A stretch of 64,000 bases of DNA from Brumimicrobium salinarum (GTDB lineage: Bacteria; Bacteroidota; Bacteroidia; Flavobacteriales_D; Crocinitomicaceae): the NCBI RefSeq assembly GCF_002844555.1, contig NZ_PJNI01000012.1, positions 1 to 64,000 on the forward strand, read 5' to 3'. Of this stretch, positions 19,217 to 28,473 are shown in pieces; position 1 is the stretch's first letter, and each line of letters opens with the position of its first letter. The notes beneath the pieces are model-generated. The model searched no databases, was not told the DNA's origin, and saw only the letters and a program-made list of their open reading frames with translations. Made by a program: the position numbers and the translations under genes.

Positions 19217-19673
19217 TGTTTTTTAATTCTTCAATGAGTACATCTGTCCCTGCATCCAACATTTTAAATACATCTTGAAATCCTTCATCTCCTCCAAAGT
19301 AAGGGTCTGGAACTTCAAGATCTTTTCTTGGGTGTGTTAAGTTTAAGAACAATTCTACTTTTTTTGTATCATTCTCATCACGAGAAAGTTTAGTAACATT
19401 CTCAAAATTACTCTTATCCATCACAATGATTCTGTCGAATTCATCAAAATCAGTAACTTTAAATTGTCTTCCACGCAATTCATCAATTGGCACACCATTT
19501 TTTCTTCCTGTCTCCATCATACGTGGATCTGGTTGGTCGCCAACGTGCCAATCACCTGTACCGGCAGAATCTACAACAACATCCAAGTTGTTATCAGCTA
19601 CTTTTTTACGTAATAATCCATCTGCCATTGGTGAACGACAAATATTTCCTAAGCATACCATTAATATTTTCAT
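19209..19673 (-). CDS. Low-molecular-weight protein tyrosine phosphatase
   Basis: A 154-residue cytosolic phosphatase with the P-loop nucleophile motif VCLGNICRSPMADG at the N-terminus (C-x5-R-S) and the acid-loop DPYFGG near residue 123. Length and motifs are typical of the family, which acts on phosphotyrosine or arginine-phosphate proteins or small substrates. It lies 17 bases downstream of an SDR gene and overlaps the RsmI-like gene by eight bases. Confidence 0.93.
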   Translation of the reverse strand: MKILMVCLGNICRSPMADGLLRKKVADNNLDVVVDSAGTGDWHVGDQPDPRMMETGRKNGVPIDELRGRQFKVTDFDEFDRIIVMDKSNFENVTKLSRDENDTKKVELFLNLTHPRKDLEVPDPYFGGDEGFQDVFKMLDAGTDVLIEELKNNG

Positions 19674-19690
19674 ATCTCTATCTTTAATCT

Positions 19691-20485
19691 CTATGTTGGA
19701 CTTTGATTCTTAATAATCTTCCAAAATAAAGCAGGAGAAAAACGTTTGATTTTCGCCGCTAATATTTCTTTATTACCAATTAAAACTTCTTTTTTCTTCT
19801 TTACTGTAGCTTTTAGCATCTGATTTACACATTCCTCAACAGACATTCCTGTTTCTTGATTGTGATCCATTTCTCCATGAGCCGTTCCGTCCTCTGTCAA
19901 TGCACTTTTTGAAATGGGGGTGTTTATTTTTCCTGGACAAACAATCGTAACATATATATTGTTCTTTGCTTCCTCCAACAGCAGACTTTCGTAATAACCG
20001 TGCAAAGCATGTTTCGAAGCTGAATACGCAGAACGCAAGTAGAAACCGAACTTCCCAGCAATACTAGAGGTAATAATAAAATGTCCACTTTTTTGCTTTT
20101 GCATATAAGGCAACACAGCTTTAGTTAGCGCAATATTTCCAAAGTAATTCACTTCCATAATGCGACGATCTACGTCAATTGATGTTTTAGAAGCCTCTGC
20201 GCGTTGAGAAACTCCACCACTATTGAATAAATAGTCGATGCGTTGATATTGTTCAATAACCACTTTGGTTAACTCCTCATAGTTAGAGTTTTTCGCCAAG
20301 TCTAATGGCAATACCAAGTGCTTTTCGGAATTTTTTAAAGTTGATTTTAATTTTTCTAATTCCTGCTCATTTCTAGCAGACAAAATTAATTTACTACCTA
20401 ATTCAGCTAATTGAATGGCCAACTCCTTCCCTATTCCTGAGGAAGCTCCTGTAATCCAAACTACTTTATTGGCAAATGTTTTCAT
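19691..20485 (-). CDS. Short-chain dehydrogenase/reductase (DHRS7-like)
   Basis: A 264-residue classical SDR with the cofactor motif TGASSGIGKELA, the NNAG-like FNSGGVSQRAEA, a catalytic Ser in IITSSIAGKFG, and the YSASKHALHGYYE Tyr-x3-Lys pair. The long C-terminal part and the absence of a substrate-specific signature leave the substrate unknown. A TATCTTTG -7 box lies 3 bases upstream of the start codon, so it probably starts the minus-strand operon SDR - phosphatase - RsmI-like methylase, with a very short or leaderless transcript. Confidence 0.9.
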   Translation of the reverse strand: MKTFANKVVWITGASSGIGKELAIQLAELGSKLILSARNEQELEKLKSTLKNSEKHLVLPLDLAKNSNYEELTKVVIEQYQRIDYLFNSGGVSQRAEASKTSIDVDRRIMEVNYFGNIALTKAVLPYMQKQKSGHFIITSSIAGKFGFYLRSAYSASKHALHGYYESLLLEEAKNNIYVTIVCPGKINTPISKSALTEDGTAHGEMDHNQETGMSVEECVNQMLKATVKKKKEVLIGNKEILAAKIKRFSPALFWKIIKNQSPT

Positions 20486-20488
20486 ACC

Positions 20489-20496
20489 TACAAAGA
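20489..20496 (-). promoter_or_regulatory. Putative -7 box TATCTTTG for the SDR operon
   Basis: Read on the minus strand this is TATCTTTG, an exact match to the Bacteroidota -7 consensus TAnnTTTG. It lies three bases before the SDR start codon, so the transcript would be nearly leaderless. No convincing TTG element is found at the standard spacing. Confidence 0.4.
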
Positions 20497-20575
20497 TACC
20501 TAAAAGCTTTCACATTATCCCATAAAATAAAATGTTCAAACAAACCAAACACGAACAGGTAAAAGAAGTTCGATT

Positions 20576-21358
20576 TTATAATGATTTTGTTCTTCCACCA
20601 TCAACAGGAAGGTTAATTCCATTGATATAACTCGCTGCTGGACTAGCTAAAAAAGCGACTGCATTGGCAATTTCTTGCGGCTCTGCAATTCGTTTCATAG
20701 GTGATTGAGCTGCCATATTTGTTAAAATCTCTTTATAATCTAAATGAGACGAATCTGCTGCTTTATTTTCTGCGATTGATTGTAAACGAACCGTATTTGT
20801 TGCACCTGGCAATACGTTGTTCACTGTAATATTAAATGCTCCTAATTCGTTGGCTAATGTTTTACTCCAATTTGCAACCGCTCCTCTAATCGTATTGGAA
20901 ACTCCCAATCCGTCCAATGGTTGTTTTACGCTAGTAGAAATAATGTTGATGATTCTACCATATCCTTCTTCTTTCATTCCTGGGTACAAAGCTTGAACAA
21001 GAATATGATTGCAAATTAAATGTTTTGAAAAAGCATCGACAAATTCATCTGTAGCCGCTTTTCTAATTGGTCCTCCTTTTGGACCACCCGTATTATTCAA
21101 AAGAATATGAGCTTTATGGTTGGCTGTCCAAACCTTAAGTTTCTCTTTTAAGACTTCTGGAGACGAAAAGTCCGCTACGATATAATCGTTTTTATCATGT
21201 GGAGTTAACTCCTGCAGAACAGCTTTTAATTTCTCCTCATTTCTAGCTACTAGAGTAATTGAAGCACCTAGTTTTGACAAAGCGAGTGCTGATTCTTTTC
21301 CAATACCTTGAGTACTACCGCAAACTACTGCGTGCTTTCCATTCAAATCTATTTTCAT
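20576..21358 (-). CDS. Short-chain dehydrogenase/reductase (SDR family)
   Basis: A 260-residue SDR with VVCGSTQGIGKESALAL at the cofactor site, LLNNTGGPKGGP, and a catalytic Ser in IINIISTSVKQP. The segment NTIRGAVANWSKTLANELGAF replaces the usual YxxxK region. The Tyr expected four residues before the catalytic Lys is not obvious (the family has SNTxR here), so the active site is atypical. The C-terminal end (ASYINGINLPVDGGRTKSL) is classic. It is six bases downstream of glmS on the same strand. Substrate unknown. Confidence 0.88.
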   Translation of the reverse strand: MKIDLNGKHAVVCGSTQGIGKESALALSKLGASITLVARNEEKLKAVLQELTPHDKNDYIVADFSSPEVLKEKLKVWTANHKAHILLNNTGGPKGGPIRKAATDEFVDAFSKHLICNHILVQALYPGMKEEGYGRIINIISTSVKQPLDGLGVSNTIRGAVANWSKTLANELGAFNITVNNVLPGATNTVRLQSIAENKAADSSHLDYKEILTNMAAQSPMKRIAEPQEIANAVAFLASPAASYINGINLPVDGGRTKSL

Positions 21359-21364
21359 ATACTT

Positions 21365-23209
21365 TTATTCTACAGTTACAGATTTTGCTAAGTTTCTCGG
21401 TTGATCAACATTAGCTCCTCTCATTACCGCTACATGGTAAGAAATCAATTGAAGAGGTATAGTAGCTAATAAAGGAACAAGATGGTCGTCTGTTTCCGGA
21501 ATTTCAATATAATGGTCTGCCATTCCTTTGACTTGTTCATCGCCTTCTGTAATCACAGCAATGATTTTACCTTTTCTGGCCTTTACCTCTTGGATATTAC
21601 TTACCACTTTTTCATAGGAAGTGCCTTTTGTTGCAATAACAAATACGGGCATCTCTTCATCAATTAAAGCAATTGGACCATGTTTCATCTCAGCAGCGGG
21701 ATATCCTTCTGCGTGTATATAAGAGATTTCCTTAAGTTTTAGAGCGCCTTCCAATGCAACGGGAAATGAGATTCCTCTTCCGAGGTAAAGTGCATTGCTC
21801 GCATCCTTATAAACTTTAGATATTTCTTCTAATTTCTCATTTTTATCTAAAATTCGACTTACTTTCTCTGGAATAAGGTCTAATTCAGTAATTATTCGTC
21901 TAAAGTCAGATTCTTTTAAAGTGCCTTTATTTCTAGCAATTGTCAAAGCCATTAAAGTCAATACAGTTACCTGAGCTGTAAAAGCTTTGGTAGAAGCCAC
22001 TCCAATTTCTGGGCCTGCGTGGGTGTATGATCCAGCATCTGTTACACGAGAAATTGATGAACCTACAACATTACAAATACCTAATATTGTGGCACCTTTA
22101 TCTTTTGCTAAATTCAAAGCCGCTAGCGTATCCGCAGTTTCACCAGATTGAGATATTGCAATAACGATATCTTCTTCTGATATAATTGGGTTTCTATAAC
22201 GAAACTCAGAAGCATATTCAACTTCAACAGGAATTCGAGTCAATTCTTCAAAGAGATACTCTCCTACTAATCCAGCATGCCAAGAAGTACCACAAGCAAC
22301 CATGATAATACGTTTGGCATTTGCCAATTGTTTCTCATAGTCTTTAATTCCTCCTAGACCTACCCATCCTTTCTCAACATTTAATCGCCCTCTAAAGCAA
22401 TCGCGAATTGAACGTGGTTGTTCATGGATTTCTTTCAACATAAAATGCTCATATCCACCTTTCTCTATGGCCTCTAACTGTAACTCTAACTCTTGTATAT
22501 AAGGTGTTTTTTCTTTATTTTGAATACTAAAAATACGTAATCCTGAATCTCTCCCAACAACAGCAATTTCCTCGTCTTCCAAGTAAACTACTTCATTAGT
22601 ATATTCGATGATTGGCGTTGCATCAGAGGCAAGATAAAAGTCTCCATGTTTACCAATACCCACAACAAGAGGACTTGATTTTCTTGCAGCAATCAATTCA
22701 TTTGGATTGTCCTTACTCAACACAACTATCGCATAGGCACCAACAACACTATTAAGTGCTATTCTTACCGCTTCTGATGTTTTAACATTCTCATTTTTTT
22801 TAATATCATCTATAAGATGTACTAAAACCTCAGTATCAGTTTCACTTTGAAATGTATGTCCCCTAGCAATGAGTTCTTCTTTAATGGCATCATAATTTTC
22901 AATAATCCCATTATGAATGAGTGCCATTTCACCATCACTAGAAACATGTGGATGTGCATTAATATCATTTGGCAAACCATGAGTTGCCCAGCGTGTATGT
23001 CCAATACCTATTGTTCCTGAGGTATCTTTGCGCTCAGAAAATTTTTCTAGTTCAGATACCTTTCCTTTTCTTTTATAATTGTGAAGTCCATTTTCATTCA
23101 ACACAGCTATTCCGGCACTGTCATAGCCTCTATACTCTAATCGTTTTAAACCTTTCAAGACAATAGGAAAGGCTTGTTCTTCACCGATATATGCAACAAT
23201 TCCACACAT
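21365..23209 (-). CDS. glmS: Glutamine--fructose-6-phosphate transaminase GlmS
   Basis: Makes glucosamine-6-phosphate for peptidoglycan and lipid A precursors. The 614 residues show the N-terminal nucleophile Cys2 in MCGIVAYIGEEQA, glutaminase motifs GHTRWATHG and HNGIIENY, two SIS isomerase domains (SQSGETADTLAAL, STKAFTAQV, GRGISFPVALEGALKLKEISYIHAEG), and the C-terminal LAKSVTVE end. It is full length. Upstream on the same strand lie DUF4270 and a GT5-like gene, a neighbourhood I recall as common in Flavobacteriia. No glmS riboswitch/ribozyme is seen in the 28 bases before the start. Confidence 0.97.
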   Translation of the reverse strand: MCGIVAYIGEEQAFPIVLKGLKRLEYRGYDSAGIAVLNENGLHNYKRKGKVSELEKFSERKDTSGTIGIGHTRWATHGLPNDINAHPHVSSDGEMALIHNGIIENYDAIKEELIARGHTFQSETDTEVLVHLIDDIKKNENVKTSEAVRIALNSVVGAYAIVVLSKDNPNELIAARKSSPLVVGIGKHGDFYLASDATPIIEYTNEVVYLEDEEIAVVGRDSGLRIFSIQNKEKTPYIQELELQLEAIEKGGYEHFMLKEIHEQPRSIRDCFRGRLNVEKGWVGLGGIKDYEKQLANAKRIIMVACGTSWHAGLVGEYLFEELTRIPVEVEYASEFRYRNPIISEEDIVIAISQSGETADTLAALNLAKDKGATILGICNVVGSSISRVTDAGSYTHAGPEIGVASTKAFTAQVTVLTLMALTIARNKGTLKESDFRRIITELDLIPEKVSRILDKNEKLEEISKVYKDASNALYLGRGISFPVALEGALKLKEISYIHAEGYPAAEMKHGPIALIDEEMPVFVIATKGTSYEKVVSNIQEVKARKGKIIAVITEGDEQVKGMADHYIEIPETDDHLVPLLATIPLQLISYHVAVMRGANVDQPRNLAKSVTVE

Positions 23210-23237
23210 ATTTACTTTTTTTCAGTTAATTAATTAT

Positions 23238-24553
23238 TTAAAGTTCCGTATAAACGATACTTAATTTAGGTTTTGATTTATTTTGTGTATCCACACCATT
23301 GAAGACAATTCTTTCTGCTGTGGTATTATATTTTTTTGGAGAAACATATAGTCCATTATTTTGTATTTCTCCTTTTAGGATATTTTGAATGTACGTTCTT
23401 AAATCAACAATATAAGACTTACTGAATTCATCATAAATAACTGAAGAAACAATATATTTTCTAGAATCGTCATTAAACAATACTGAACTTACATTAACTT
23501 CCGTACTTGGATAAAAGTTACTCCCACCATAATAATCAATCGGCAAATGGAGCTTTGCACTGTGTACAATTATATTTTCTGGTAAATCTTTAATGGATGG
23601 GAAGTCAATTTTCGCACGTGTTGAAAACGCTTGTGCATAAAACTCTTCATTTCCTGAAGTCGAATCGTTAATAACTTGTTGCACTCGGGTGCTTGAATAA
23701 TCTGTAACCACATGGTTGTAATCGGCAGCCCTTCCCGTAACTATAAATTCATATTCTGCTTGTGCACCATTGACGGTGTAATAAACTGTTAATTTAGAAT
23801 TCGGCCGTGTTGTTGCTAAATATAAAATAGAACCTTCACCTGAAGACATCATTCCGTTATTTACTTTAAAGTGAAGTCCTTTAAACAAGTTTAAAAAGTC
23901 TTCATCTGAGCTCGCTCCATCGGCGTAAGTTAACAGTTGTTTTGCAAAGGTTTTATCCAAAGGGATACGTAATTGAGGATCTAGGGTGTCATTTCCTACC
24001 ACTACTGGTAACTCAACATTTGGGGTGATCAATCCTTCATTATTCACAGTTGGCACAAGGTTTTGGGCAGCGGTTTGCTTTGTTGACGTGCTAACATAAT
24101 TTGAATCAACATGTAAATCTTCAGTTATTTCGTAAACCTCAAATAATTGTTCATTCAAATTTCCATAATAACCTCCATATTCAAAAGCCATAACAGCAGA
24201 GTCGACTACCAAAGAAGCTAAGTCTTCAAAATCTGGGTCAAACCCAGACAAAGTTAGTTGCGTATAAAAATCTGCTGAAACCTCTCCAAAAACAGGATCC
24301 ATGTAAGACCCTAATAAATTAAATTCAGGATCATTAGAAAAAACGTCGCCTTCTTCAACCGTATATGTAGATATAGAAAATGTATCTACACCATCTGAAG
24401 TCATAAGGCTTTCTGTTGGAAGACTTCCTTTACCAACTGGGTTTACTTTCTTTTTACAAGCGCCTAAGCCAATTGTAAAACAAAAAAAGCAGCGAAAAAC
24501 GTTAATGTTTTCCGCCGACTTTTAATTTTAAATATAATTTTATTCTCTGTCAT
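23238..24553 (-). CDS. DUF4270 family lipoprotein, interrupted by a -1 frame change in the signal peptide
   Basis: The uninterrupted part (24404 down to 23238) is a typical DUF4270 protein (TYTVEEGDVFSNDPEFNLLGSYMDP... to a C-terminal LSIVYTEL). The N-terminus is upstream in another frame. ATG 24553-24551, overlapping the stop of the GT5-like gene (TGATG), gives MTENKIIFKIKSRRKTLTFF and then stops. If the A7 run at 24482-24488 (T7 in the mRNA) had eight bases, it would continue AAFFCFTIGLGACKKK, a perfect lipobox signal peptide, joining a 438-residue protein. This is an outer-membrane-type surface lipoprotein of unknown function. The reconstruction is strong; the cause of the break is open. 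Confidence 0.88.
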
Positions 24554-25377
24554 CATTGAATCAATGCTTCCTCGTCTATTACTTTATCGAAAAACTCACT
24601 CATCACTTTGGGTTGTGGTTCTTCTGATTCAAAGTCTAGTTTCATTTTATCTGAACTTTCGAAAGCTGTTTTCAAATCTTCATGAACACTGTTACTTCCC
24701 ATAACAACTCCATCAGAATACTCCATTGCTGCTTTATTCAGGCTCAGGTAATCTCCAGACTTAATTGAATCTATCACTTTTTCATCAAAACCTTCAAATT
24801 TAAGTTTTTCATCGAAACGATCGTTCCAATTATTGTTAAATTCATTATCATATAAAGAATAAACTACCTTGGTGTCTGCAAAATGCGGATCATTTTTGTA
24901 AATATCCTTTACATATAAAGGCATAAGAGAGGTCATCCAACCATTACAGTGAATTACATCTGGTTTCCATCCCAATTTTTTAACCGTCTCTAGAACACCA
25001 CGACAAAAGAACATTGAACGCTCATCATTATCAACGTATTCTTTGTCTTTATCATCAGTAAAAACACCTTTTCGCTTAAAGTACTCCTCATTATCAATGA
25101 AGTAAACTTGCATTCTTGCAGTTGGAATTGATGCAACCTTAATAATTAATGGATGATCTGTGTCATCAACAATTAAATTCATTCCCGACAATCGAATTAC
25201 TTCATGTAACTGATGCCTCCTTTCATTAATCACGCCAAATCGCGGCATAAATACTCTAATTTCTTTCCCACTCTCTTGAACCCCTTGAGGTAATTTACGA
25301 GCTGCGGTTGAAACTTCTGAACTTGGTAAAAATGGTTTGATTTCTTGCGAAACAAAAAGGATTCTTTTCTTCTCCAT
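24553..25377 (-). CDS. Half-length glycogen/starch synthase-like protein (GT5 N-terminal domain only)
   Basis: A 274-residue protein starting KKRILFVSQEIKPFLPSSEV, the GT5 opening. Here the KxGGL nucleotide-sugar motif is replaced by SEVSTAARKLPQGV. It keeps VRVFMPRFG-like (IRVFMPRFGVINERRH), PDVIHCNGWMTSLMPLYV and KVVYSLYDNEF. It ends where the second Rossmann domain of GlgA should begin, so the catalytic C-terminal half (ADP-glucose binding) is absent. I recall this short form, between panC and DUF4270, from other Flavobacteriia, so it is probably not a fresh truncation. Catalysis as a normal glycogen synthase is unlikely; regulatory or binding roles are possible. Divergent from panC. Confidence 0.82.
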   Translation of the reverse strand: MEKKRILFVSQEIKPFLPSSEVSTAARKLPQGVQESGKEIRVFMPRFGVINERRHQLHEVIRLSGMNLIVDDTDHPLIIKVASIPTARMQVYFIDNEEYFKRKGVFTDDKDKEYVDNDERSMFFCRGVLETVKKLGWKPDVIHCNGWMTSLMPLYVKDIYKNDPHFADTKVVYSLYDNEFNNNWNDRFDEKLKFEGFDEKVIDSIKSGDYLSLNKAAMEYSDGVVMGSNSVHEDLKTAFESSDKMKLDFESEEPQPKVMSEFFDKVIDEEALIQ

Positions 25378-25402
25378 GAAAATTAATTTGGTAAAACGTT
25401 TA

Positions 25403-25410
25403 CAAAAATA
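25403..25410 (-). promoter_or_regulatory. Putative -7 box TATTTTTG for the GT5-like/DUF4270 operon
   Basis: Minus-strand TATTTTTG matches TAnnTTTG and lies 25 bases before the start codon of the GT5-like gene. It is part of the divergent promoter region shared with panC. Confidence 0.4.
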
Positions 25411-25443
25411 TAAAAAAAAAATCGGATTTTCGTTATAAAAAGA

Positions 25444-25451
25444 TAGTTTTG
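25444..25451 (+). promoter_or_regulatory. Putative -7 box TAGTTTTG of the panC promoter
   Basis: TAGTTTTG matches TAnnTTTG. Transcription from it would start around 25455-25460, which rules out the upstream TTG codons at 25449 and 25452 as translation starts and supports the TTG at 25482. Confidence 0.45.
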
Positions 25452-25481
25452 TTGATTGGCTTTTTTAAAACTATAGAAATA

Positions 25482-26330
25482 TTGATAACATCACACCATA
25501 TAGCCGATCTCAAAACACATCTTACACAGCTGAAAAACAAAGGCTTAAAGATTGGATTTGTACCCACAATGGGCGCTTTACACGCAGGACACATCTCCTT
25601 AGTAGATCGTGCAAAAAAAGACTGTGACACCGTAGTTGTGAGTATTTTTGTTAATCCAACGCAGTTTAACAATGCATCTGACCTAGCATCATATCCTCGG
25701 CAAGAAGAAAAAGATATTCAAACATTAAAAGAAAATGGCTGTGATATTGTTTTCCTTCCTAGTGCCGAAGAAATTTATCCTCCAGGTTACGATTCAATAA
25801 CAATAGATCTTGATCCAATTGAAAACACGATGGAAGGAGCACATCGACCAGGTCATTTCAATGGCGTAGTTAATGTCGTTTCTCGTTTATTTAAAATTAT
25901 TGGACCGCACATAGCTTATTTTGGACGCAAAGACTTTCAACAAGTTGCAGTTATAAAAGAAATGGTAAAACAACTTCAGTTTGATATAAAGATTGCAACA
26001 GTTGAAACAAAACGAGATCCAAATGGTTTAGCTATGAGTAGTAGAAACTTAAGGTTGAGTGAACAGCAGAAGGAAGAAGCAACCATCCTATCTCAGGTGC
26101 TGAAAAAAGGAAAATCATGGGCGAACACCTACTCTCCTTACCAAACAAGAGAAAAAATGAAAACTTATTTAAGTGAATCTTCTCTGGAGCTGGAATATCT
26201 ACAAATTGTTCACCCTGAGGACTTGACAGACCTCAACCAATATTGGGTAGAAGGAGCAACGGCATGTATTGCAGCTTTTTGTGGGGATGTGAGATTAATT
26301 GACAACATGGAACTTGTGGAATACACATAA
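25482..26330 (+). CDS. panC: Pantothenate synthetase PanC (TTG start)
   Basis: Joins pantoate and beta-alanine with ATP to make pantothenate. Motifs are VPTMGALHAGHISLVD (HxGH adenylation site), IFVNPTQFNN, RPGHFNGVVNVVSRLF, YFGRKDFQQVAVI and the KMSKS-like KRDPNGLAMSSRN. No ATG precedes the conserved start region. Aligning back from VPTMG to the usual family length puts the start at TTG 25482, giving 282 residues, the normal size. The frame is open to 25449, but that stretch overlaps the promoter -7 box. The gene is followed 19 bases later by ribE. Confidence 0.95.
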   Translation: MITSHHIADLKTHLTQLKNKGLKIGFVPTMGALHAGHISLVDRAKKDCDTVVVSIFVNPTQFNNASDLASYPRQEEKDIQTLKENGCDIVFLPSAEEIYPPGYDSITIDLDPIENTMEGAHRPGHFNGVVNVVSRLFKIIGPHIAYFGRKDFQQVAVIKEMVKQLQFDIKIATVETKRDPNGLAMSSRNLRLSEQQKEEATILSQVLKKGKSWANTYSPYQTREKMKTYLSESSLELEYLQIVHPEDLTDLNQYWVEGATACIAAFCGDVRLIDNMELVEYT

Positions 26331-26349
26331 AAATTTAACTTTCAAGGAT

Positions 26350-26934
26350 ATGTTTACAGGAATTATTGAGGATTTAGGAACAATTACGAAAATAGAAAAA
26401 GAAGGAAGCAATATACATTTTACGCTACAATGTAGCTTTACAAACGAACTCAAAGTCGATCAAAGTTTAGCGCATAATGGTGTATGTTTGACAGTAGTAG
26501 ATATTAGTGACAATCAATATACAGTTACAGCAATAGCCGAAACGTTAAGTAAAACAGATCTCGCAGATTGGAATGTTGGCAGAAAGGTTAACCTTGAAAG
26601 GTGCATGCCTGCTAATGGTAGATTTGACGGCCACATTGTTCAAGGCCATGTAGACACTGTAGGAATCTGCACATCAATAATAGAGAAACAAGGAAGTTGG
26701 GTGTTTACCTTTACATACACTTCAGAAGACATCACAGTTGAGAAAGGGTCTATAACGGTAAACGGAGCCAGCTTAACTGTTGTTGACTCAAAAGAGAATG
26801 AATTTTCTGTACACATTATTCCCTTCACCTATGAACACACTGTATTTCACCAACTAAAGATAGGTGATAAAGTAAACTTAGAATTTGACATTATAGGTAA
26901 ATACCTTGCAAAAATGTTAGATAAAAGAAAATGA
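26350..26934 (+). CDS. ribE: Riboflavin synthase, alpha subunit
   Basis: Dismutates two molecules of 6,7-dimethyl-8-ribityllumazine to riboflavin. ATG 26350 starts the invariant MFTGIIEDLGTI; the frame extends upstream only through panC sequence. The 194 residues contain two lumazine-binding repeats: SLAHNGVCLTVVDI and GHIVQGHVDTVG in the first half, then KGSITVNGASLTVVDS in the second. No FMN riboswitch is present, since the gene follows panC by 19 bases and is probably co-transcribed. It converges with a minus-strand gene, whose stop is immediately adjacent. Confidence 0.96.
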   Translation: MFTGIIEDLGTITKIEKEGSNIHFTLQCSFTNELKVDQSLAHNGVCLTVVDISDNQYTVTAIAETLSKTDLADWNVGRKVNLERCMPANGRFDGHIVQGHVDTVGICTSIIEKQGSWVFTFTYTSEDITVEKGSITVNGASLTVVDSKENEFSVHIIPFTYEHTVFHQLKIGDKVNLEFDIIGKYLAKMLDKRK

Positions 26935-27480
26935 TTATTTAATCCAGTCTTTACGTAATTTGCGTTCCACTTTTTTCATCAACTTCTTCATTACAGCATC
27001 CTTAGACCCAACCGTTCCAGTACGTATCAATTCATAATGAACAGGCGCTAGATTACGGTAGAAAGTAAATGTAAATGTAACGTTAGAAGCGCTCTCTCTA
27101 TACAGCGGGTATAGGTGTCCTGCTTTTATTTCTTCATCAAAATCATTAATCTCTTCCGAAGGTTTAAACCGCTTGTTATATCCACGAATAGATACCAAAA
27201 GATAAGTGTCAATACCTTCAGATTTTAATTTTTGAACAGTTGAGTCTGCCTGTAAGATATTCGCAGCTCCACCTTGTTTTATCACGTTAAGAGAAGCTTT
27301 GGTATTTATACCATATCGATTAAACAACTCAAGTAAAGCTACTTCCAAAGTATATCGATCCGAGAGGTCATCCTGTTGAGCCACAACTAACACGTTTTCC
27401 AAATCTAATTCCTGTTCGTTTTGAGCGGAAACCGATTGAATGATTAAAAAAGTGGATATAATGATTATTAAATACTTCAT
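26935..27480 (-). CDS. Exported protein of unknown function
   Basis: A 181-residue protein with a clear signal peptide (cleavage near QSVSAQN) and no family I recognise. The mature part is polar with an alpha/beta look: an N-terminal LENVLVVAQQDDLSDRYTLE segment, a central TYLLVSIRGYNKR strand, and a basic C-terminal helix (MKKLMKKVERKLRKDW). It could be periplasmic or an outer-membrane-associated factor. It lies 21 bases downstream of metF on the same strand and converges with ribE without any gap. No function is proposed. Confidence 0.75.
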   Translation of the reverse strand: MKYLIIIISTFLIIQSVSAQNEQELDLENVLVVAQQDDLSDRYTLEVALLELFNRYGINTKASLNVIKQGGAANILQADSTVQKLKSEGIDTYLLVSIRGYNKRFKPSEEINDFDEEIKAGHLYPLYRESASNVTFTFTFYRNLAPVHYELIRTGTVGSKDAVMKKLMKKVERKLRKDWIK

Positions 27481-27501
27481 ATTATTGTTATTTATTTTGA
27501 T

Positions 27502-28452
27502 TTAGAAAAGTTCTCTTGCAATTTCTTTAACTTCAGAGGAGTCCGACATGGTATAATAATGAATACATGGAACTCCAGCTTCTTTTAACTCTTTAGACTG
27601 TTGTATTCCCCATTCAATCCCAAGTTCTCTTACATCCTCATTGCTTTTACACTTTAAAAGTTCATTTGACAATGTATCAGGTAAATCGATATGAAAGAAT
27701 TTAGGCAAAAAAGGAATATGTCTAAGTTTACTAATGGGTTTTAACCCAGGAATAATAGGAACGTTTATCCCTACCGCTCGACATCGTTTTACAAAATCAA
27801 AGTACTTTTGATTATCGAAAAACAATTGTGTTACAATATATTCTGCTCCGCTATCCACTTTTTGCTTGAGGTATTGCAAATCTGTTGCCATATTCATAGC
27901 TTCAAAGTGCTTTTCAGGATATCCTGCAGCTCCAATACAAAAATCTGTAGGTTCTAGCTTGATTTCATCTAATGTATAGTTACCTTCATTCATTTGTTGA
28001 ACTTGTTTTATTAATTCAACAGCGTATTTATGACCATTTTTTGCGGGTCTGAAGGTTGATTCCGTTTTAATTGGATCACCTCTCAAGGCCAAAACATTAT
28101 CGATACCTAAAAATTGTAAATCAATTAAAGCATTTTCGGTGTCTTCTTTACTAAAACCACCACATATTAAATGAGGCACAGCATCAACATGGTATTTATT
28201 CATTATTGCAGCACAAATCCCCACAGTACCCGGCCTTTTTCGTATGGCTACTTTTTCTAACAAGCCCTTATCACGCTCCTTATAAACATACTCTTCGCGG
28301 TGGTAAGTCACGTTAACAAACTTTGGTTTAAACTCCATTAAAGGATCAATTCCATTATATATGGACTGAATACTTTTCCCCTTTAAAGGTGGAAGGATTT
28401 CGAAAGAAAACAAAGTGTCTTTAGCTTCAGCTATATGATCTACTACCTTCAT
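27502..28452 (-). CDS. metF: Methylenetetrahydrofolate reductase MetF
   Basis: FAD enzyme that reduces 5,10-methylene-THF to 5-methyl-THF for methionine synthesis. The 316 residues include the N-terminal FSFEILPPLKGKSIQSIY (catalytic Glu of the EFFPP motif), NVTYH, VPHLICGGFSKEDTENAL, VLALRGDP, GAAGYPEKH, and KQKVDSGAEYIVTQLFFDN (the FxFD region). Full length for a bacterial MetF. A TAACTTTG -7 box lies 22 bases upstream. The downstream exported protein is probably co-transcribed. Confidence 0.95.
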   Translation of the reverse strand: MKVVDHIAEAKDTLFSFEILPPLKGKSIQSIYNGIDPLMEFKPKFVNVTYHREEYVYKERDKGLLEKVAIRKRPGTVGICAAIMNKYHVDAVPHLICGGFSKEDTENALIDLQFLGIDNVLALRGDPIKTESTFRPAKNGHKYAVELIKQVQQMNEGNYTLDEIKLEPTDFCIGAAGYPEKHFEAMNMATDLQYLKQKVDSGAEYIVTQLFFDNQKYFDFVKRCRAVGINVPIIPGLKPISKLRHIPFLPKFFHIDLPDTLSNELLKCKSNEDVRELGIEWGIQQSKELKEAGVPCIHYYTMSDSSEVKEIARELF

Positions 28453-28473
28453 TTATTGTTTTTTTGAGTTACA

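Noticed and set aside
21365-23237. Possible glmS ribozyme upstream of glmS
   Set aside because: Only 28 bases separate glmS from DUF4270, too short for the ribozyme, and no matching core is present.
25449-25481. PanC start at TTG 25449
   Set aside because: It overlaps the TAGTTTTG promoter box, and the family length fits TTG 25482.
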